Shown: positions 16,666 through 25,620, counted from the stretch's first letter. The stretch is DNA of 64,000 nt from Chryseobacterium balustinum (GCF_900168205.1 NZ_FUZE01000016.1:1-64000), one strand, 5' to 3'. Notes: a model not told the origin generated them from the sequence alone. Numbers and translations: made by a program.

Positions 16666-16695
16666 ATCACAATTTGAAAATAAGTACAGACACTT

Positions 16696-18909
16696 ATGAA
16701 AAAAATATCCTCAGTAATGGGAAACAGACGGTTTAGTTATTTCATCATCCTCACATTCATTGCGGGTTCTCTCCTATTGATAGCGGTTCAAATCAATTCA
16801 GCTAAAAATACCAAAGAGCTCATTAAAAATAACAACAGACTTCTGAACGAATTGCGTTCCAGCAATCATTTACGTGAAATCGACCGTGATATTTTGGGTG
16901 TCGAAAGCAGAATCCGAGCTTCTATTGCGACCAACGACACGACACATCTCGAAGGAATTGACCAAAAAATCAGTCAAATAGAAAACTTTCTCGATTCACT
17001 CTCCAAAGACAACTCAGACGATGTTGAAGAAAAGTGGATTCACAGACTGAGCATTCTCGCAATGGAAAAGAAGACAACGAAGGATAAATTGCTGCTCCGT
17101 TATCACACCCTCGGAAATATGGACGACAACACTTCCATTGCCAATCCAAGAGCCCGAAAAATTTCGAACGAAATCACTTCCATCACTGCAAAAATCTACG
17201 AAAGCCGAAAGCTTCATATGGTTGACCTCAGCAAAGAAACGGAAGCGATGGGACAAAAAGCGAGATTGTATGATATTTCCCTATTGATTCTTTTGATTTT
17301 AAGCGGTTCAATCGTTGGTTATCACATTCTTCGTCAGTTTAAACGTCAGCGATTATTGATTCAGGAATTGGATGTTGCAGAGAAGAAAGCATCGGTTGCC
17401 GCACAGACCAAAGAAAATTTCTTAGCCAATATGAGTCACGAAATCAGAACGCCTTTGAGCGGGATTTTGGGCTTTACCAACCTTTTGCAGAAAAGACCTT
17501 TGGACGAAACTTCAAAAGAATTTGTTTCTTCGATTCAACGTTCTGGAGAAAATCTGATGGCGATTATAAATGACATTCTAGATTTATCAAAAATCGAAGC
17601 CGGAATGATGCGCATTACCAAAGGCATATTCAGCATCAATGGATTGTTGAATTCTATCGAAACATTTTTCGTAGAACGAGCAAAGGAAAAAGGTTTAACC
17701 ATTTCCAGTAAAATAGATTCGTCCATTCCAGATACTTTAAATGGCGATGCAACGAGATTAACTCAGATTTTGGTTAACCTCATCGGGAATGCGATAAAAT
17801 TTACGCATCAGGGAAACATCAATATCAAAATTTATAATAAACAACAAACAGAAAACGAAGTTGTTATCGGTTTCAAAGTTTCTGATACAGGCATCGGAAT
17901 TGATAAAGAAAAACTGAGCGAAGTTTTTGAAAGATTTAATCAGGGAGAAGATTCTACAACACGAAATTACGGAGGAACGGGACTTGGTTTATCAATTGTA
18001 AAAAGCCTAATCCAGTTACAAAACGGCGACATCGAAGTCATCAGCGAACAGGGAAAAGGCACGACTTTTCATTTTTATATTCCTTATAATATTGCTAAAG
18101 AACAGCTTAATGTGATTCCGAAAGTTGACACCAATTATTTTAAAGACAAATCGAATGTACCTTTAAAAATTTTAATTGTTGATGATAACGCTCTCAATCA
18201 AAGTCTGATGAAGCATCTTCTCTCACAATGGAACGTCGATTTTGATACTGCAAACAACGGTCTGGAAGCGGTCGAATTTCTCAGAAATAACCATTGCGAT
18301 TTGGTTTTAATGGATATTCAAATGCCACAAATGGACGGTTACATTGCCACGCAAACAATCCGTGAAGAATTGAAACTGAACACACCAATCATCGCAATGA
18401 CGGCGCACGCTTTGGCGGGCGAACGCGAAAGATGTATGAGCCGTGGAATGAACGAATACATTTCAAAACCTATCATAGAGGAAGAATTATTTAAACTAAT
18501 TTCCAATTTCGGATTGAAAGAAAACGAAAAAACCGAAACAAAAGCTGAAGAAACAGCTTCTAATTACGAGTTCATAGACCTTACTTATTTGAAGTCTATC
18601 AGTAATGATGACAAAGATTTTGAAAGAACAGTGACGCAACAGTTTTTAGATAAAGTCCCGACTCATTTGCAGGAAATGAAACTGGCTTATGAAAACAAAG
18701 ATTTCAAATTACTCAAATTGAGAGCGCACGATTTGAAATCGAGTGTGGCGATAATGGGTTTGTTTCCATTATTAGAGGAAAAATTAGATATTTTAGAATT
18801 AACAATTGAAGAAAATCCGGCGTCAGCAAAAGCTTTGCAAGATCTAGAAGATATTTTACTGAAATCTTTTTTCGAGACTACATTATTTATACAAGCCATC
18901 AATCATTGA
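16696..18909 (+). CDS. Hybrid sensor histidine kinase with receiver and HPt domains
   Basis: A 737-residue membrane sensor. Helices at ~13-32 and ~192-211 bracket a helical periplasmic domain of the CHASE3 kind. Then follow HisKA (NFLANMSHEIRTPLSGILGF, His248), the ATPase domain (N box LIGNAIKFT, DTGIGI, GGTGLGLSIV), a receiver (IVDDNALNQ, Asp540 in LMDIQMPQMDG) and an HPt domain (His678 in LRAHDLKSS). It carries the complete phosphorelay up to HPt, so it could pass phosphate to the LytTR regulator encoded 250 bases upstream. The stimulus is unknown; the target set suggests oxidative or envelope stress. Confidence 0.9.
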   Translation: MKKISSVMGNRRFSYFIILTFIAGSLLLIAVQINSAKNTKELIKNNNRLLNELRSSNHLREIDRDILGVESRIRASIATNDTTHLEGIDQKISQIENFLDSLSKDNSDDVEEKWIHRLSILAMEKKTTKDKLLLRYHTLGNMDDNTSIANPRARKISNEITSITAKIYESRKLHMVDLSKETEAMGQKARLYDISLLILLILSGSIVGYHILRQFKRQRLLIQELDVAEKKASVAAQTKENFLANMSHEIRTPLSGILGFTNLLQKRPLDETSKEFVSSIQRSGENLMAIINDILDLSKIEAGMMRITKGIFSINGLLNSIETFFVERAKEKGLTISSKIDSSIPDTLNGDATRLTQILVNLIGNAIKFTHQGNINIKIYNKQQTENEVVIGFKVSDTGIGIDKEKLSEVFERFNQGEDSTTRNYGGTGLGLSIVKSLIQLQNGDIEVISEQGKGTTFHFYIPYNIAKEQLNVIPKVDTNYFKDKSNVPLKILIVDDNALNQSLMKHLLSQWNVDFDTANNGLEAVEFLRNNHCDLVLMDIQMPQMDGYIATQTIREELKLNTPIIAMTAHALAGERERCMSRGMNEYISKPIIEEELFKLISNFGLKENEKTETKAEETASNYEFIDLTYLKSISNDDKDFERTVTQQFLDKVPTHLQEMKLAYENKDFKLLKLRAHDLKSSVAIMGLFPLLEEKLDILELTIEENPASAKALQDLEDILLKSFFETTLFIQAINH

Positions 18910-18932
18910 TTTATTAAAAAACCAATTTCATT

Positions 18933-19484
18933 ATGGAAACTCATGGCGCATCGGTGGTCATTACTCACCACATTCTAGACAGCAAACAAACAGAATATGA
19001 AAAGTGGCTCGATGAAATCCTGCCCGTTTCAAAAAGCGCCCAGGGTTTTATCGATTGGCAAATCGTTCGCCCAATTCCGAATCTGACTTTTGTTTATACA
19101 GTGATTATTCGCTTTGATACGATTGAAAATCTCAGAAACTGGATGGAATCTGATACCAGAAGAAAATTGATTGACAAAGCCCATCCATTATTCACCAAAG
19201 CAGATAATTACGAAATCAAATCCGGGTTAGATTTTCTGTTTTATGGTGAAAAAATAGACAACAAAGTTCCGGTTCGCTGGAAACAATATTTGGCGACCTG
19301 GTCTGCCATTTATCCCTTATCATTGCTGATGCAATTGCTGTTATTACCCTCTTTAAGATTAATAAATATTCCTGCCAATCGTTATTTTGATACATTGGTG
19401 AGTACGGGCTGTTTGGTTTTTCTGGTGATTTATGTGGTGATGCCGAATTATACGAAGCTGATTAGGAGATGGCTTTATAAATAA
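18933..19484 (+). CDS. ABM-domain membrane-anchored protein
   Basis: The first ~110 residues resemble antibiotic-biosynthesis-monooxygenase (ABM) dimeric barrels (VVITHHILDSKQTEYEKWL, FIDWQIVRP, LRNWMESDTRRKLI). They are followed by two membrane helices (LATWSAIYPLSLLMQLLLL and FDTLVSTGCLVFLVIYVVM) and a basic end. ABM proteins with this anchor occur widely and may handle quinones or reactive metabolites. It starts 23 bases after the kinase stop and probably shares its transcript. A terminator follows. Confidence 0.82.
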   Translation: METHGASVVITHHILDSKQTEYEKWLDEILPVSKSAQGFIDWQIVRPIPNLTFVYTVIIRFDTIENLRNWMESDTRRKLIDKAHPLFTKADNYEIKSGLDFLFYGEKIDNKVPVRWKQYLATWSAIYPLSLLMQLLLLPSLRLINIPANRYFDTLVSTGCLVFLVIYVVMPNYTKLIRRWLYK

Positions 19485-19504
19485 TTTTAAATCTGACATT
19501 AAGC

Positions 19505-19542
19505 AAAATCCGTCTCAAGCTAAATTGGGTCGGATTTTTTGT
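19505..19542 (+). terminator. Terminator after regulator/kinase/ABM genes
   Basis: Stem AAAATCCG.CTCAA / TTGGG.CGGATTTT with a short AT loop and a following T run. It closes the transcript of the kinase and ABM genes before the LytTR-type promoter of the SRPBCC gene. Confidence 0.65.
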
Positions 19543-19645
19543 TTTAAAGCTTTCTTCAAAACAATTTGTTTAAACCAAAACAACTTTGTGTTTTGTTTCC
19601 CACATTTGTTTTGGAACTTAACAACTTTTATCTAACAAATTCCAA

Positions 19646-19707
19646 CGACACTTTCTGCCTATTCATCGAAGACCAATTGATTTTGCGCTGAGTTGCTTGT
19701 AGCTTTA
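19646..19707 (+). promoter_or_regulatory. LytTR-type promoter (SRPBCC operon)
   Basis: CGACACTTTCTGCC, then TATTCATCGAAGAC, then the -7 box TAGCTTTA whose CTTTAC core starts 53 nt after CGAC. Spacing is identical to the dps and bicupin promoters, while the 30 bases between the blocks are unrelated. The ATG follows 47 bases after the box. Confidence 0.8.
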
Positions 19708-19746
19708 CTTCATCAAATTAATACAAACAATTAAAACCAGAAAATT

Positions 19747-20304
19747 ATGGAAATTATTCAAACACCAGAAAACGCATTGTCTCACTCTACAGTTACAGCG
19801 ATTATCAATGCCCCAATCGAAAAAGTAAACATCGCAGATTGGTTACTTAATCTTCCCGATGCCGAATATCAAAGATGCTCAACGCAGCACATCGGAGCGG
19901 CTATTTCTACCACTTATGATGGCGAACCGGTTTCTTTAAACGTTGAAACAATCGGAGATGCTTTGATGGTTCAGCATTATGTGGCGGTAGAGCACCGTCC
20001 GGATTACTGCAGAATGTTATCCATTTCAGATTCAATTACCAAAGGTGGTCGTACCAAAGTTCAGGTTTTATGGGAACTGAAAGCCACAAAAATCGATGAT
20101 AACACGACATTGTACACCAACGAAATTCATGCAACTGCCACTCCCGAAATGTTCGAATTCCTGAAAGAACACAACGTAAATCTAGCTGATGCAGCCACTT
20201 CCAGACAAGCTGCTTCCGACGCTCACAACCACGAAGAAACGCCCAACTTTGCAAAAAGCATCGAAAACAAAGCGTTGACCGGAAAATACAATCAACCTTT
20301 CTAA
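19747..20304 (+). CDS. SRPBCC-like protein
   Basis: A 185-residue protein with an SRPBCC/polyketide-cyclase-like layout: early strand HSTVTAIINAPIEKVNIADWL, central strands (MVQHYVAVEHRPDYCRML, KVQVLWELKATKI, TLYTNEIHATAT) and a long C-terminal helix (MFEFLKEHN). The fold binds hydrophobic ligands in a deep pocket. Ligand is unknown. It leads an apparent operon with a lipocalin-like protein, a quinone reductase and a DUF1275 protein, all behind a LytTR-type promoter. Assignment rests on pattern only. Confidence 0.7.
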   Translation: MEIIQTPENALSHSTVTAIINAPIEKVNIADWLLNLPDAEYQRCSTQHIGAAISTTYDGEPVSLNVETIGDALMVQHYVAVEHRPDYCRMLSISDSITKGGRTKVQVLWELKATKIDDNTTLYTNEIHATATPEMFEFLKEHNVNLADAATSRQAASDAHNHEETPNFAKSIENKALTGKYNQPF

Positions 20305-20315
20305 TTTAAAAACAT

Positions 20316-20341
20316 AATGAGCGTATTTCGGTACGCTCATT
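20316..20341 (+). terminator. Internal hairpin (possible attenuator)
   Basis: A perfect 10-bp stem AATGAGCGTA / TACGCTCATT with loop TTTCGG sits 13 bases before the next ATG. The U tract is weak, so it may only attenuate transcription or stabilise the upstream SRPBCC mRNA. Confidence 0.5.
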
Positions 20342-20354
20342 TCATTTTAAAGTT

Positions 20355-20798
20355 ATGGAAACACTTTTTGAAAAACTTATAGGAAGCTGGACTTTGGTAG
20401 AACTCATCGAAGTTCCTGTCAACGGCGGAGAAATTACGCATCCGATGGGCGAAAATCCAAAAGGACTGATTATTTACAATCCTGACGGTTTTATGTCGGC
20501 ACAAATTATGGATATGCATCGGGAAAACTTTCATCAGGAACATTGGACCAATGCCACGCCGGAAGAATATACACAGGAAGGTTCAACCTATCTTGCGTAT
20601 TCAGGGCCGTTCAAAACGGATGATGAAAAACAGTTGGTGAGCCACACGATGTACATCTCACTTTTCCCTAATTGGACAGGGCAAACGCAGAATAGAAATG
20701 TTATCTTTAAAGATGATTTTCTGCATCTTGAAAGCGAGAAACCATTCACCAGCAATTCGAGGTTGGTGACCCATAAACTGACCTGGAAGAGAGTTTGA
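20355..20798 (+). CDS. Lipocalin-like domain protein
   Basis: The 147-residue cytosolic protein begins with the classical start of lipocalin-like families (LIGSWTLVELIEVPVNG) and shows NPKGLIIYNPDGFMSAQIM, then YLAYSGPFKTDD and a C-terminal TSNSRLVTHKLTWKR. This family binds small hydrophobic ligands or modifies lipocalin-type products and often lies beside oxidoreductases. It lies between the SRPBCC gene and a quinone reductase in one operon. Ligand not deducible. Confidence 0.82.
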   Translation: METLFEKLIGSWTLVELIEVPVNGGEITHPMGENPKGLIIYNPDGFMSAQIMDMHRENFHQEHWTNATPEEYTQEGSTYLAYSGPFKTDDEKQLVSHTMYISLFPNWTGQTQNRNVIFKDDFLHLESEKPFTSNSRLVTHKLTWKRV

Positions 20799-20826
20799 AA
20801 TGAATCTGATATTAAAATTTAAAAAA

Positions 20827-21795
20827 ATGAAAGCAATCGTTATTACAAAACCTGGAGGCCCTGAAGTATTGAAATTACAGGATTACCCTACTCCCGAAAT
20901 TTCCGGAGACGAAGTTTTAATCGAAGTGAAAGCAGCCGGACTCAACCGTTCCGATGTTTTTCAGCGTGAAGGCAATTATCCTGCACCGGAAGGAGCTTCT
21001 GCCGAAATTCCGGGATTGGAAGTTGCCGGAACTATTGTAAAATGCGGTTCTGATGTCGTAGATTTTACCGTTGGCGACAGAGTTTGTGCACTTCTCGCAG
21101 GTGGCGGCTATGCTGAATATGTCGCTGTGAGAGAAGGTCAATGTTTACCGATTCCGGCAGATTTAAGTTTTGCTGAGGCGGCAAGCTTACCGGAAACGGT
21201 TTTTACGGTTTGGTATAATGTTTTTCAGAGAGGAAAACTTCAACCGGGAGAAACCCTTTTGCTCCACGGTGGAAACAGCGGAATTGGAATCACGGGAATT
21301 CAGATTGCCCACGCTTTGGGTTCAAAAGTAATTGTCACAGTAGGTTCTGATGAAAAAGGCCGGAAATGTCTTGAACTCGGCGCAGATTCTTACATTAATT
21401 ATAAAACCCAAAATTTTGAAACTGAACTTCAAGATAAAGGTGTTGACATCATCTTAGATATGATTGGCGGCGATTATTTATCCAAAAACATCAATATTTT
21501 GAAGCCTGAAGGCAGATTGGTTCACATCAATGCGGTAAATGGCAGTCGTGTCGATTTAGACATCTGGAAAGTAATGACCAAGCGCCTGAACGTTACAGGA
21601 AGTACTTTGAGAAGCCGGGAGTATGAATTCAAAAAACAATTGGCCAAAGAAATCCAGAAAAATGTCTGGCCTTTGATTGAATCTAAAAAGTTCAGACCTG
21701 TCATTTTTAAAACATTTTCTTTCTCGGAAGCCGAAGAAGCACATCGATTGCTTGAAGATGGTTCGCATACAGGAAAGATTATTCTTGTGAGATAG
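20827..21795 (+). CDS. NAD(P)H-quinone oxidoreductase (PIG3-like MDR)
   Basis: A 322-residue medium-chain reductase. The start at 20827 gives MKAIVITKPGGPEVL, the usual first strand. Features: LNRSDVFQREGNYP, the nucleotide-binding LLLHGGNSGIGITGIQIA, VDIILDMIGGDYL, and the terminal EEAHRLLEDGSHTGKIIL. It lacks the zinc-binding Cys cluster. Such enzymes reduce quinones or enals with NADPH. It is the third gene in the SRPBCC operon and fits a detoxification role. Confidence 0.9.
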   Translation: MKAIVITKPGGPEVLKLQDYPTPEISGDEVLIEVKAAGLNRSDVFQREGNYPAPEGASAEIPGLEVAGTIVKCGSDVVDFTVGDRVCALLAGGGYAEYVAVREGQCLPIPADLSFAEAASLPETVFTVWYNVFQRGKLQPGETLLLHGGNSGIGITGIQIAHALGSKVIVTVGSDEKGRKCLELGADSYINYKTQNFETELQDKGVDIILDMIGGDYLSKNINILKPEGRLVHINAVNGSRVDLDIWKVMTKRLNVTGSTLRSREYEFKKQLAKEIQKNVWPLIESKKFRPVIFKTFSFSEAEEAHRLLEDGSHTGKIILVR

Positions 21796-21817
21796 CAAAA
21801 ATTTGAACTGATAACCA

Positions 21818-22495
21818 ATGAAAAGAGATGTTATCTTCTACTCGTCCCTGATTATGGCTTTCAGTGCGGGCTTTGTGGATACAAGCACCTTCACGGCTGC
21901 AGATGGATTATTCTCTGCCCATATCACAGGGAATTTTGTGGTTTTCGCATACAAATTAACCAATCATCCGCAATTGCGTGATTTTATCAATCTTGTCAGC
22001 TTTCCTGTTTTCATCTTGGCGGTCATCTTAACCAGAAAAATGGACAGCCTTTATAAAAATGAAAAAGGAATATTTGCATCCATCGGTATATTTTTGATTG
22101 TTTCAGGTTGTACCGCTTTTTTATTAAAACAAAATCAGATTACAGCAGGATTTGTGTATCGTTCTATGCTGATGCTCATTGTCTTTTCGATGGGAATCCA
22201 AAATACAGTGACCCGTCTATACACCAATTCCGCTTTTGGTCCGACGACGGTAATGACGGGTAATATAACCAAAGCCATCCTTGATTTTTTCTCTTACATC
22301 TCAACACAGCGTACGTTTGAAAAGCTAATAGAATTACAGAAATCATTTGTTCTTTTAATTGGATTTTTGATTGGATGCGTCTCTGGAGCCTTAATTTCTG
22401 CACATTTCGGATTGGTTTCTATGTTGATTCCGGGTACTTTGATTTCAGTCTTCTACACCGTATCTTCAAAAAAAACATCTTTATCCCTGCCATAA
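21818..22495 (+). CDS. DUF1275 (YoaK-like) membrane protein
   Basis: A 225-residue protein with about six membrane helices. Family marks are the start ALIMAFSAGFVDTSTF, the motif FSAHITGNFVVFAY, the mid-protein SMGIQNTVTRLY and VMTGNITKA, and the end LIGCVSGALISAHFG. Function of DUF1275 is unknown; a transport role is assumed in places. It follows the quinone reductase by 22 bases and ends the operon at a terminator. A second intact copy lies 1.4 kb downstream and a broken one at 0.4 kb. Confidence 0.88.
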   Translation: MKRDVIFYSSLIMAFSAGFVDTSTFTAADGLFSAHITGNFVVFAYKLTNHPQLRDFINLVSFPVFILAVILTRKMDSLYKNEKGIFASIGIFLIVSGCTAFLLKQNQITAGFVYRSMLMLIVFSMGIQNTVTRLYTNSAFGPTTVMTGNITKAILDFFSYISTQRTFEKLIELQKSFVLLIGFLIGCVSGALISAHFGLVSMLIPGTLISVFYTVSSKKTSLSLP

Positions 22496-22518
22496 ATTCT
22501 TCTATAATTTAAATATTT

Positions 22519-22557
22519 ATCCTTCTCAAATCAAACTGGGAAGGATTTTGTTTTTTT
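22519..22557 (+). terminator. Terminator after SRPBCC operon
   Basis: Stem ATCCTTC / GAAGGAT with a 14-base loop followed by TTTTG and eight T. It closes the SRPBCC-lipocalin-reductase-DUF1275 transcript. Confidence 0.65.
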
Positions 22558-22631
22558 TAAATTACTTTAAATAATATCTGTCTTTAAAGTAAAAAATTGA
22601 ATTTCGAATTATTCTCCATTCATGTGATAAC

Positions 22632-22710
22632 GGCCACAAATCCACGAATTAATTTGATTGAAGTATTTTAAATTCCGCTTTTGATTTAAAAAAAATCGCG
22701 CATTCGTGGC
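22632..22710. repeat. Intergenic inverted repeat (CCACGAAT/ATTCGTGG)
   Basis: Short arms around CCACGAATT and CATTCGTGG bracket ~50 AT-rich bases. This type of element is common between flavobacterial genes. It lies between the terminator of the SRPBCC operon and the bicupin promoter. Confidence 0.5.
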
Positions 22711-22749
22711 ATCCATTAAACTCATCAACTACTACTTTCAAATTCCTAT

Positions 22750-22811
22750 CGACTCATTTTGCCCGTTCACCGAAAACCACTTCAAAATACTTTGATTCCG
22801 AGGTAGCTTTA
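22750..22811 (+). promoter_or_regulatory. LytTR-type promoter (bicupin operon)
   Basis: CGACTCATTTTGCC, then CGTTCACCGAAAAC, then -7 box TAGCTTTA with CTTTAC starting 53 nt after CGAC. This copy has the core CCGTTCACC, closest of the three to known AlgR/LytTR boxes. The bicupin ATG is 55 bases after the start of the box. Confidence 0.8.
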
Positions 22812-22858
22812 CAGTAGAAATAAAGACAAAAACTTATTAATCACAAAAACTTATCATT

Positions 22859-23905
22859 ATGAATACTGCATCATTAAGTTTCAGATACGAATTAGAAAAA
22901 AAAGAACCAAGAACCAACGACGGCGGAACTACGAGAGGTGCTTCTGTAAAAGATTTCCCTGCTTCTATCGGCATTGCAGGAGTTTCGATGAGATTGCAAC
23001 CGGGAAGTATGAGAGAATTACATTGGCACGCCAACGCCGCAGAGTGGGCGTACGTCATCTCAGGAACAGTTCGTACCACGATTATTCATCCAGACGGACA
23101 CAGCTATACAGATAATTTTGAACCGGGCGATGTTTGGTATTTTCCAAAGGGTTATGGCCACTCTATTCAGGCGACAGGCACGGAAGAATGTCATTTCATT
23201 TTGATTTTTGATAACGGTAATTTTTCCGAAGACCACACGTTTAGCGTGACAGATTTTGTTTCGTCTGTACCACCTGAAATCGTTGCTCAGAATTTAGGAT
23301 TGACTTTAGAAGAAGTAGGCGCTTTACCTCAGAAAGAAGCGTACTTCGCAGCAGGAATTGTTCCGGATGAGATGTCTTTCGTTGCTGAAGCTCGTCCAAA
23401 TGAATCTAACATCGAATTAACTAGTTTTCACCGTTATCCTTTGCATTCTCAACAGCCAAGAATTGTTCCGGGCGGAGGTTTGCAGAGATTGGTAACGAGT
23501 AAAGAATTTCCTATCAGCAGCACGATGTCTGGTTCTATTTTGGAATTGCAACCGGGCGCTTTGAGAGAAATGCACTGGCATCCTAATGCGGACGAATGGC
23601 AATATTTTATTTCAGGACAGGCAGAGATGTCGGTTTTCCTGGCAGAATCTACTTGCGTTACCGAGCAATTCAATGCGGGAGATGTTGGTTACGTTCCCAT
23701 GGGAGCCGGACATTACATCAAAAATACAGGTGACACGGTTTGCAGAATTCTCATTGGTTTCAACAGCGGAAAATATGAATCTATTGATTTGAGCGAATGG
23801 CTTGCTGGAAATCCGAAGGATGTTGTAATAACGAACTTTGGTTTGAAAGAAGGTGAAATTGGGAAATTCCCGACTGAGAAAGTTTTCATTCAGCCTAAGA
23901 AATAA
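22859..23905 (+). CDS. Bicupin, oxalate decarboxylase-like
   Basis: A 348-residue protein with two cupin domains, each with full metal motifs: MRELHWHANAAEWAYVISG with FPKGYGHSIQATG in the first, and LREMHWHPNADEWQYFISG with PMGAGHYIKNTG in the second. This duplicated HxH...E...H pattern matches oxalate decarboxylase/oxidase-type Mn enzymes. It starts the second LytTR-type operon, followed by DUF1275, peroxiredoxin and DsbA-like genes. The protein has no signal peptide, so it is cytosolic. Oxalate as substrate is likely by family but not certain. Confidence 0.88.
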   Translation: MNTASLSFRYELEKKEPRTNDGGTTRGASVKDFPASIGIAGVSMRLQPGSMRELHWHANAAEWAYVISGTVRTTIIHPDGHSYTDNFEPGDVWYFPKGYGHSIQATGTEECHFILIFDNGNFSEDHTFSVTDFVSSVPPEIVAQNLGLTLEEVGALPQKEAYFAAGIVPDEMSFVAEARPNESNIELTSFHRYPLHSQQPRIVPGGGLQRLVTSKEFPISSTMSGSILELQPGALREMHWHPNADEWQYFISGQAEMSVFLAESTCVTEQFNAGDVGYVPMGAGHYIKNTGDTVCRILIGFNSGKYESIDLSEWLAGNPKDVVITNFGLKEGEIGKFPTEKVFIQPKK

Positions 23906-23930
23906 GATTAGAATAAAATCTCGGGAAATA

Positions 23931-24632
23931 ATGGATAATACTGTAATCAAAACAAGCACTTCCGTTTCATCTGATTCGATTAAGATGCAAGAGAGATTGG
24001 CGATATTTTTAGCTTTGATTGCCGGATATATCGATGCAACAGGATTGATCCAATGGAAAACGTACGTCTCTTTTATGAGTGGAAATACAACTTCATTGGG
24101 AGCGGCCATTTCAACGAGTACATCTGGAATTATAATTACATCAGTCACAGTTATCCTTTGCTTTTTAATAGGAATCTACGCAGGAACTTGTTTGTCATTA
24201 TCGAGGAAAATAAAGAACCAAACATTGATATTTTATTTAGTTTCCGGAATTCTGATTTTGTACACCATCATTGCTTATTTCTTTACAGTCAATAAACTAT
24301 CATCCATTGCAATCGTAGGATTTTCAATGGGATTGATGAATACGATTGTAACTTCTGTCGGAAATCAAAAGGTGAATACTGATTTCGTGACAGGAACTCT
24401 GAACAGCTTGGCAAGAAACACCGCAATGCTGATGATGACCAAAGATAAAGCAGAAAAAAAGGAATATCAATCCAACGCCATTCATCTTTTGCTTTTGTGG
24501 ATAGGATTTTTATCAGGTGCGTTTATCGCCCCTTTCCTACTCGATTATTTTGGAAAATGGACTTTGATGATTCCTGCATTATTACTGATGATTTGCGGAA
24601 TATTGATTTCAAAAAATAACACTAAAAACTAA
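23931..24632 (+). CDS. DUF1275 (YoaK-like) membrane protein
   Basis: A 233-residue member of the same family as the upstream copy. I start at 23931 (MDNTVIKTSTSV), 25 bases after the bicupin stop, rather than at the earlier in-frame ATG inside the bicupin gene. Motifs: FLALIAGYIDATGLI, FMSGNTTSLGAAI, SMGLMNTIVTSVG, FVTGTLNSLA, and the last helices GFLSGAFIAPFLLDYF and MIPALLLMICGILI. Function unknown. It is probably translated with the bicupin and the peroxiredoxin 4 bases downstream. Confidence 0.88.
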   Translation: MDNTVIKTSTSVSSDSIKMQERLAIFLALIAGYIDATGLIQWKTYVSFMSGNTTSLGAAISTSTSGIIITSVTVILCFLIGIYAGTCLSLSRKIKNQTLIFYLVSGILILYTIIAYFFTVNKLSSIAIVGFSMGLMNTIVTSVGNQKVNTDFVTGTLNSLARNTAMLMMTKDKAEKKEYQSNAIHLLLLWIGFLSGAFIAPFLLDYFGKWTLMIPALLLMICGILISKNNTKN

Positions 24633-24636
24633 TATT

Positions 24637-25098
24637 ATGTTACAGAAAAACGATGTTGCTCCAGATTTCACTTTGTATGCAACGCCAGACCAGAAAATTA
24701 CACTCTCAGAATTCAAAGGAAAGAATGTTATTCTTGCTTTTTATCCCGCAGACTGGAGTCCGGTTTGCAGCGACCAAATGGCTTTGTACAATGAGACTTT
24801 GAAGTTTTTCAAGAAATACGATGCAGAGATTTTCGGAATTTCTGTGGACAGCAAATGGTGTCATCTGGCTTTTTCACAATCAAGAAATTTACATTTTCCT
24901 TTGCTGGCAGACTTTGAAGCCAAAGGAGAAATCGCTAAAAAATATGGTGTTTATGACGATCAAGAAGGTGAATGTAAAAGAGCACTTTTCGTCATCAACA
25001 AAGATGGCATTATCGAATGGAGTTATCTGTCGCCAACCGCCATCAATCCCGGTGCAGACGGAATTTTAGACGCTTTAGAAACCCTTAACACAAAATAA
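24637..25098 (+). CDS. Peroxiredoxin (AhpC/TSA-type)
   Basis: The 153-residue protein has the thioredoxin-fold peroxiredoxin core: APDFTLYATPDQKITLSEFK, peroxidatic Cys44 in FYPADWSPVCSDQ, and EIFGISVDSKWCHLAFSQ. A second Cys in that last segment may be the resolving Cys. It reduces peroxides with thiol partners. The start is 4 bases after the DUF1275 stop and the stop is 3 bases before the DsbA-like gene, so these are translationally linked. Confidence 0.9.
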   Translation: MLQKNDVAPDFTLYATPDQKITLSEFKGKNVILAFYPADWSPVCSDQMALYNETLKFFKKYDAEIFGISVDSKWCHLAFSQSRNLHFPLLADFEAKGEIAKKYGVYDDQEGECKRALFVINKDGIIEWSYLSPTAINPGADGILDALETLNTK

Positions 25099-25101
25099 AT
25101 T

Positions 25102-25620
25102 ATGTCACTAAAACCAAATGTCAGCAATACTGACCACGCACAAGGCAACTTAACTGCCAACCTTATTATTGTAGAATACGGCGATTATCAATGTCCATAT
25201 TGTGGCGCTGCTTATCCGGTTCTGAAGGAATTGATGAAAGAATTTGGAAGTCAAATTAAATTTGTTTTCAGAAACTTTCCATTGTCTGAGATGCATCAAT
25301 ATGCAAGACCGGCGGCCATCGCAGCAGAAGCAGCCAATCTTCAGGGGAAATTCTGGGAAATGCACGATGCAATTTATGAAAACCAGAGAGATTTGAATGA
25401 AAACTTACTGATGAAGCTGGCGGAACAATTAAAACTGAACATTCCGCAATTTGAAAAGGATTTGGAAAGTACTGAACTGGCTGATAAAGTAGATTCAGAT
25501 TTTGAAAGCGGGATTATGAGTGGCGTGAACGGAACACCTTCTTTCTTTGTGAATGGGAAGAAATTCGATGGTGGCGCGGAAGATCTGTTTGAGCTTTTGA
25601 GGGAAAATACTAGAAACTGA
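25102..25620 (+). CDS. DsbA-family thioredoxin-fold protein
   Basis: A 172-residue DsbA/FrnE-like protein with active site CPYC (Cys31, Cys34 in GDYQCPYCGAAYP), an inserted helical domain (RPAAIAAEAANLQGKFWEM) and the cis-Pro loop VNGTPSFFVNG. There is no signal peptide, so it works in the cytosol, likely as a disulfide reductase or oxidase. Being coupled to the peroxiredoxin, it is a good candidate for the peroxiredoxin's reductant. It is the last gene of the bicupin operon. Confidence 0.9.
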   Translation: MSLKPNVSNTDHAQGNLTANLIIVEYGDYQCPYCGAAYPVLKELMKEFGSQIKFVFRNFPLSEMHQYARPAAIAAEAANLQGKFWEMHDAIYENQRDLNENLLMKLAEQLKLNIPQFEKDLESTELADKVDSDFESGIMSGVNGTPSFFVNGKKFDGGAEDLFELLRENTRN

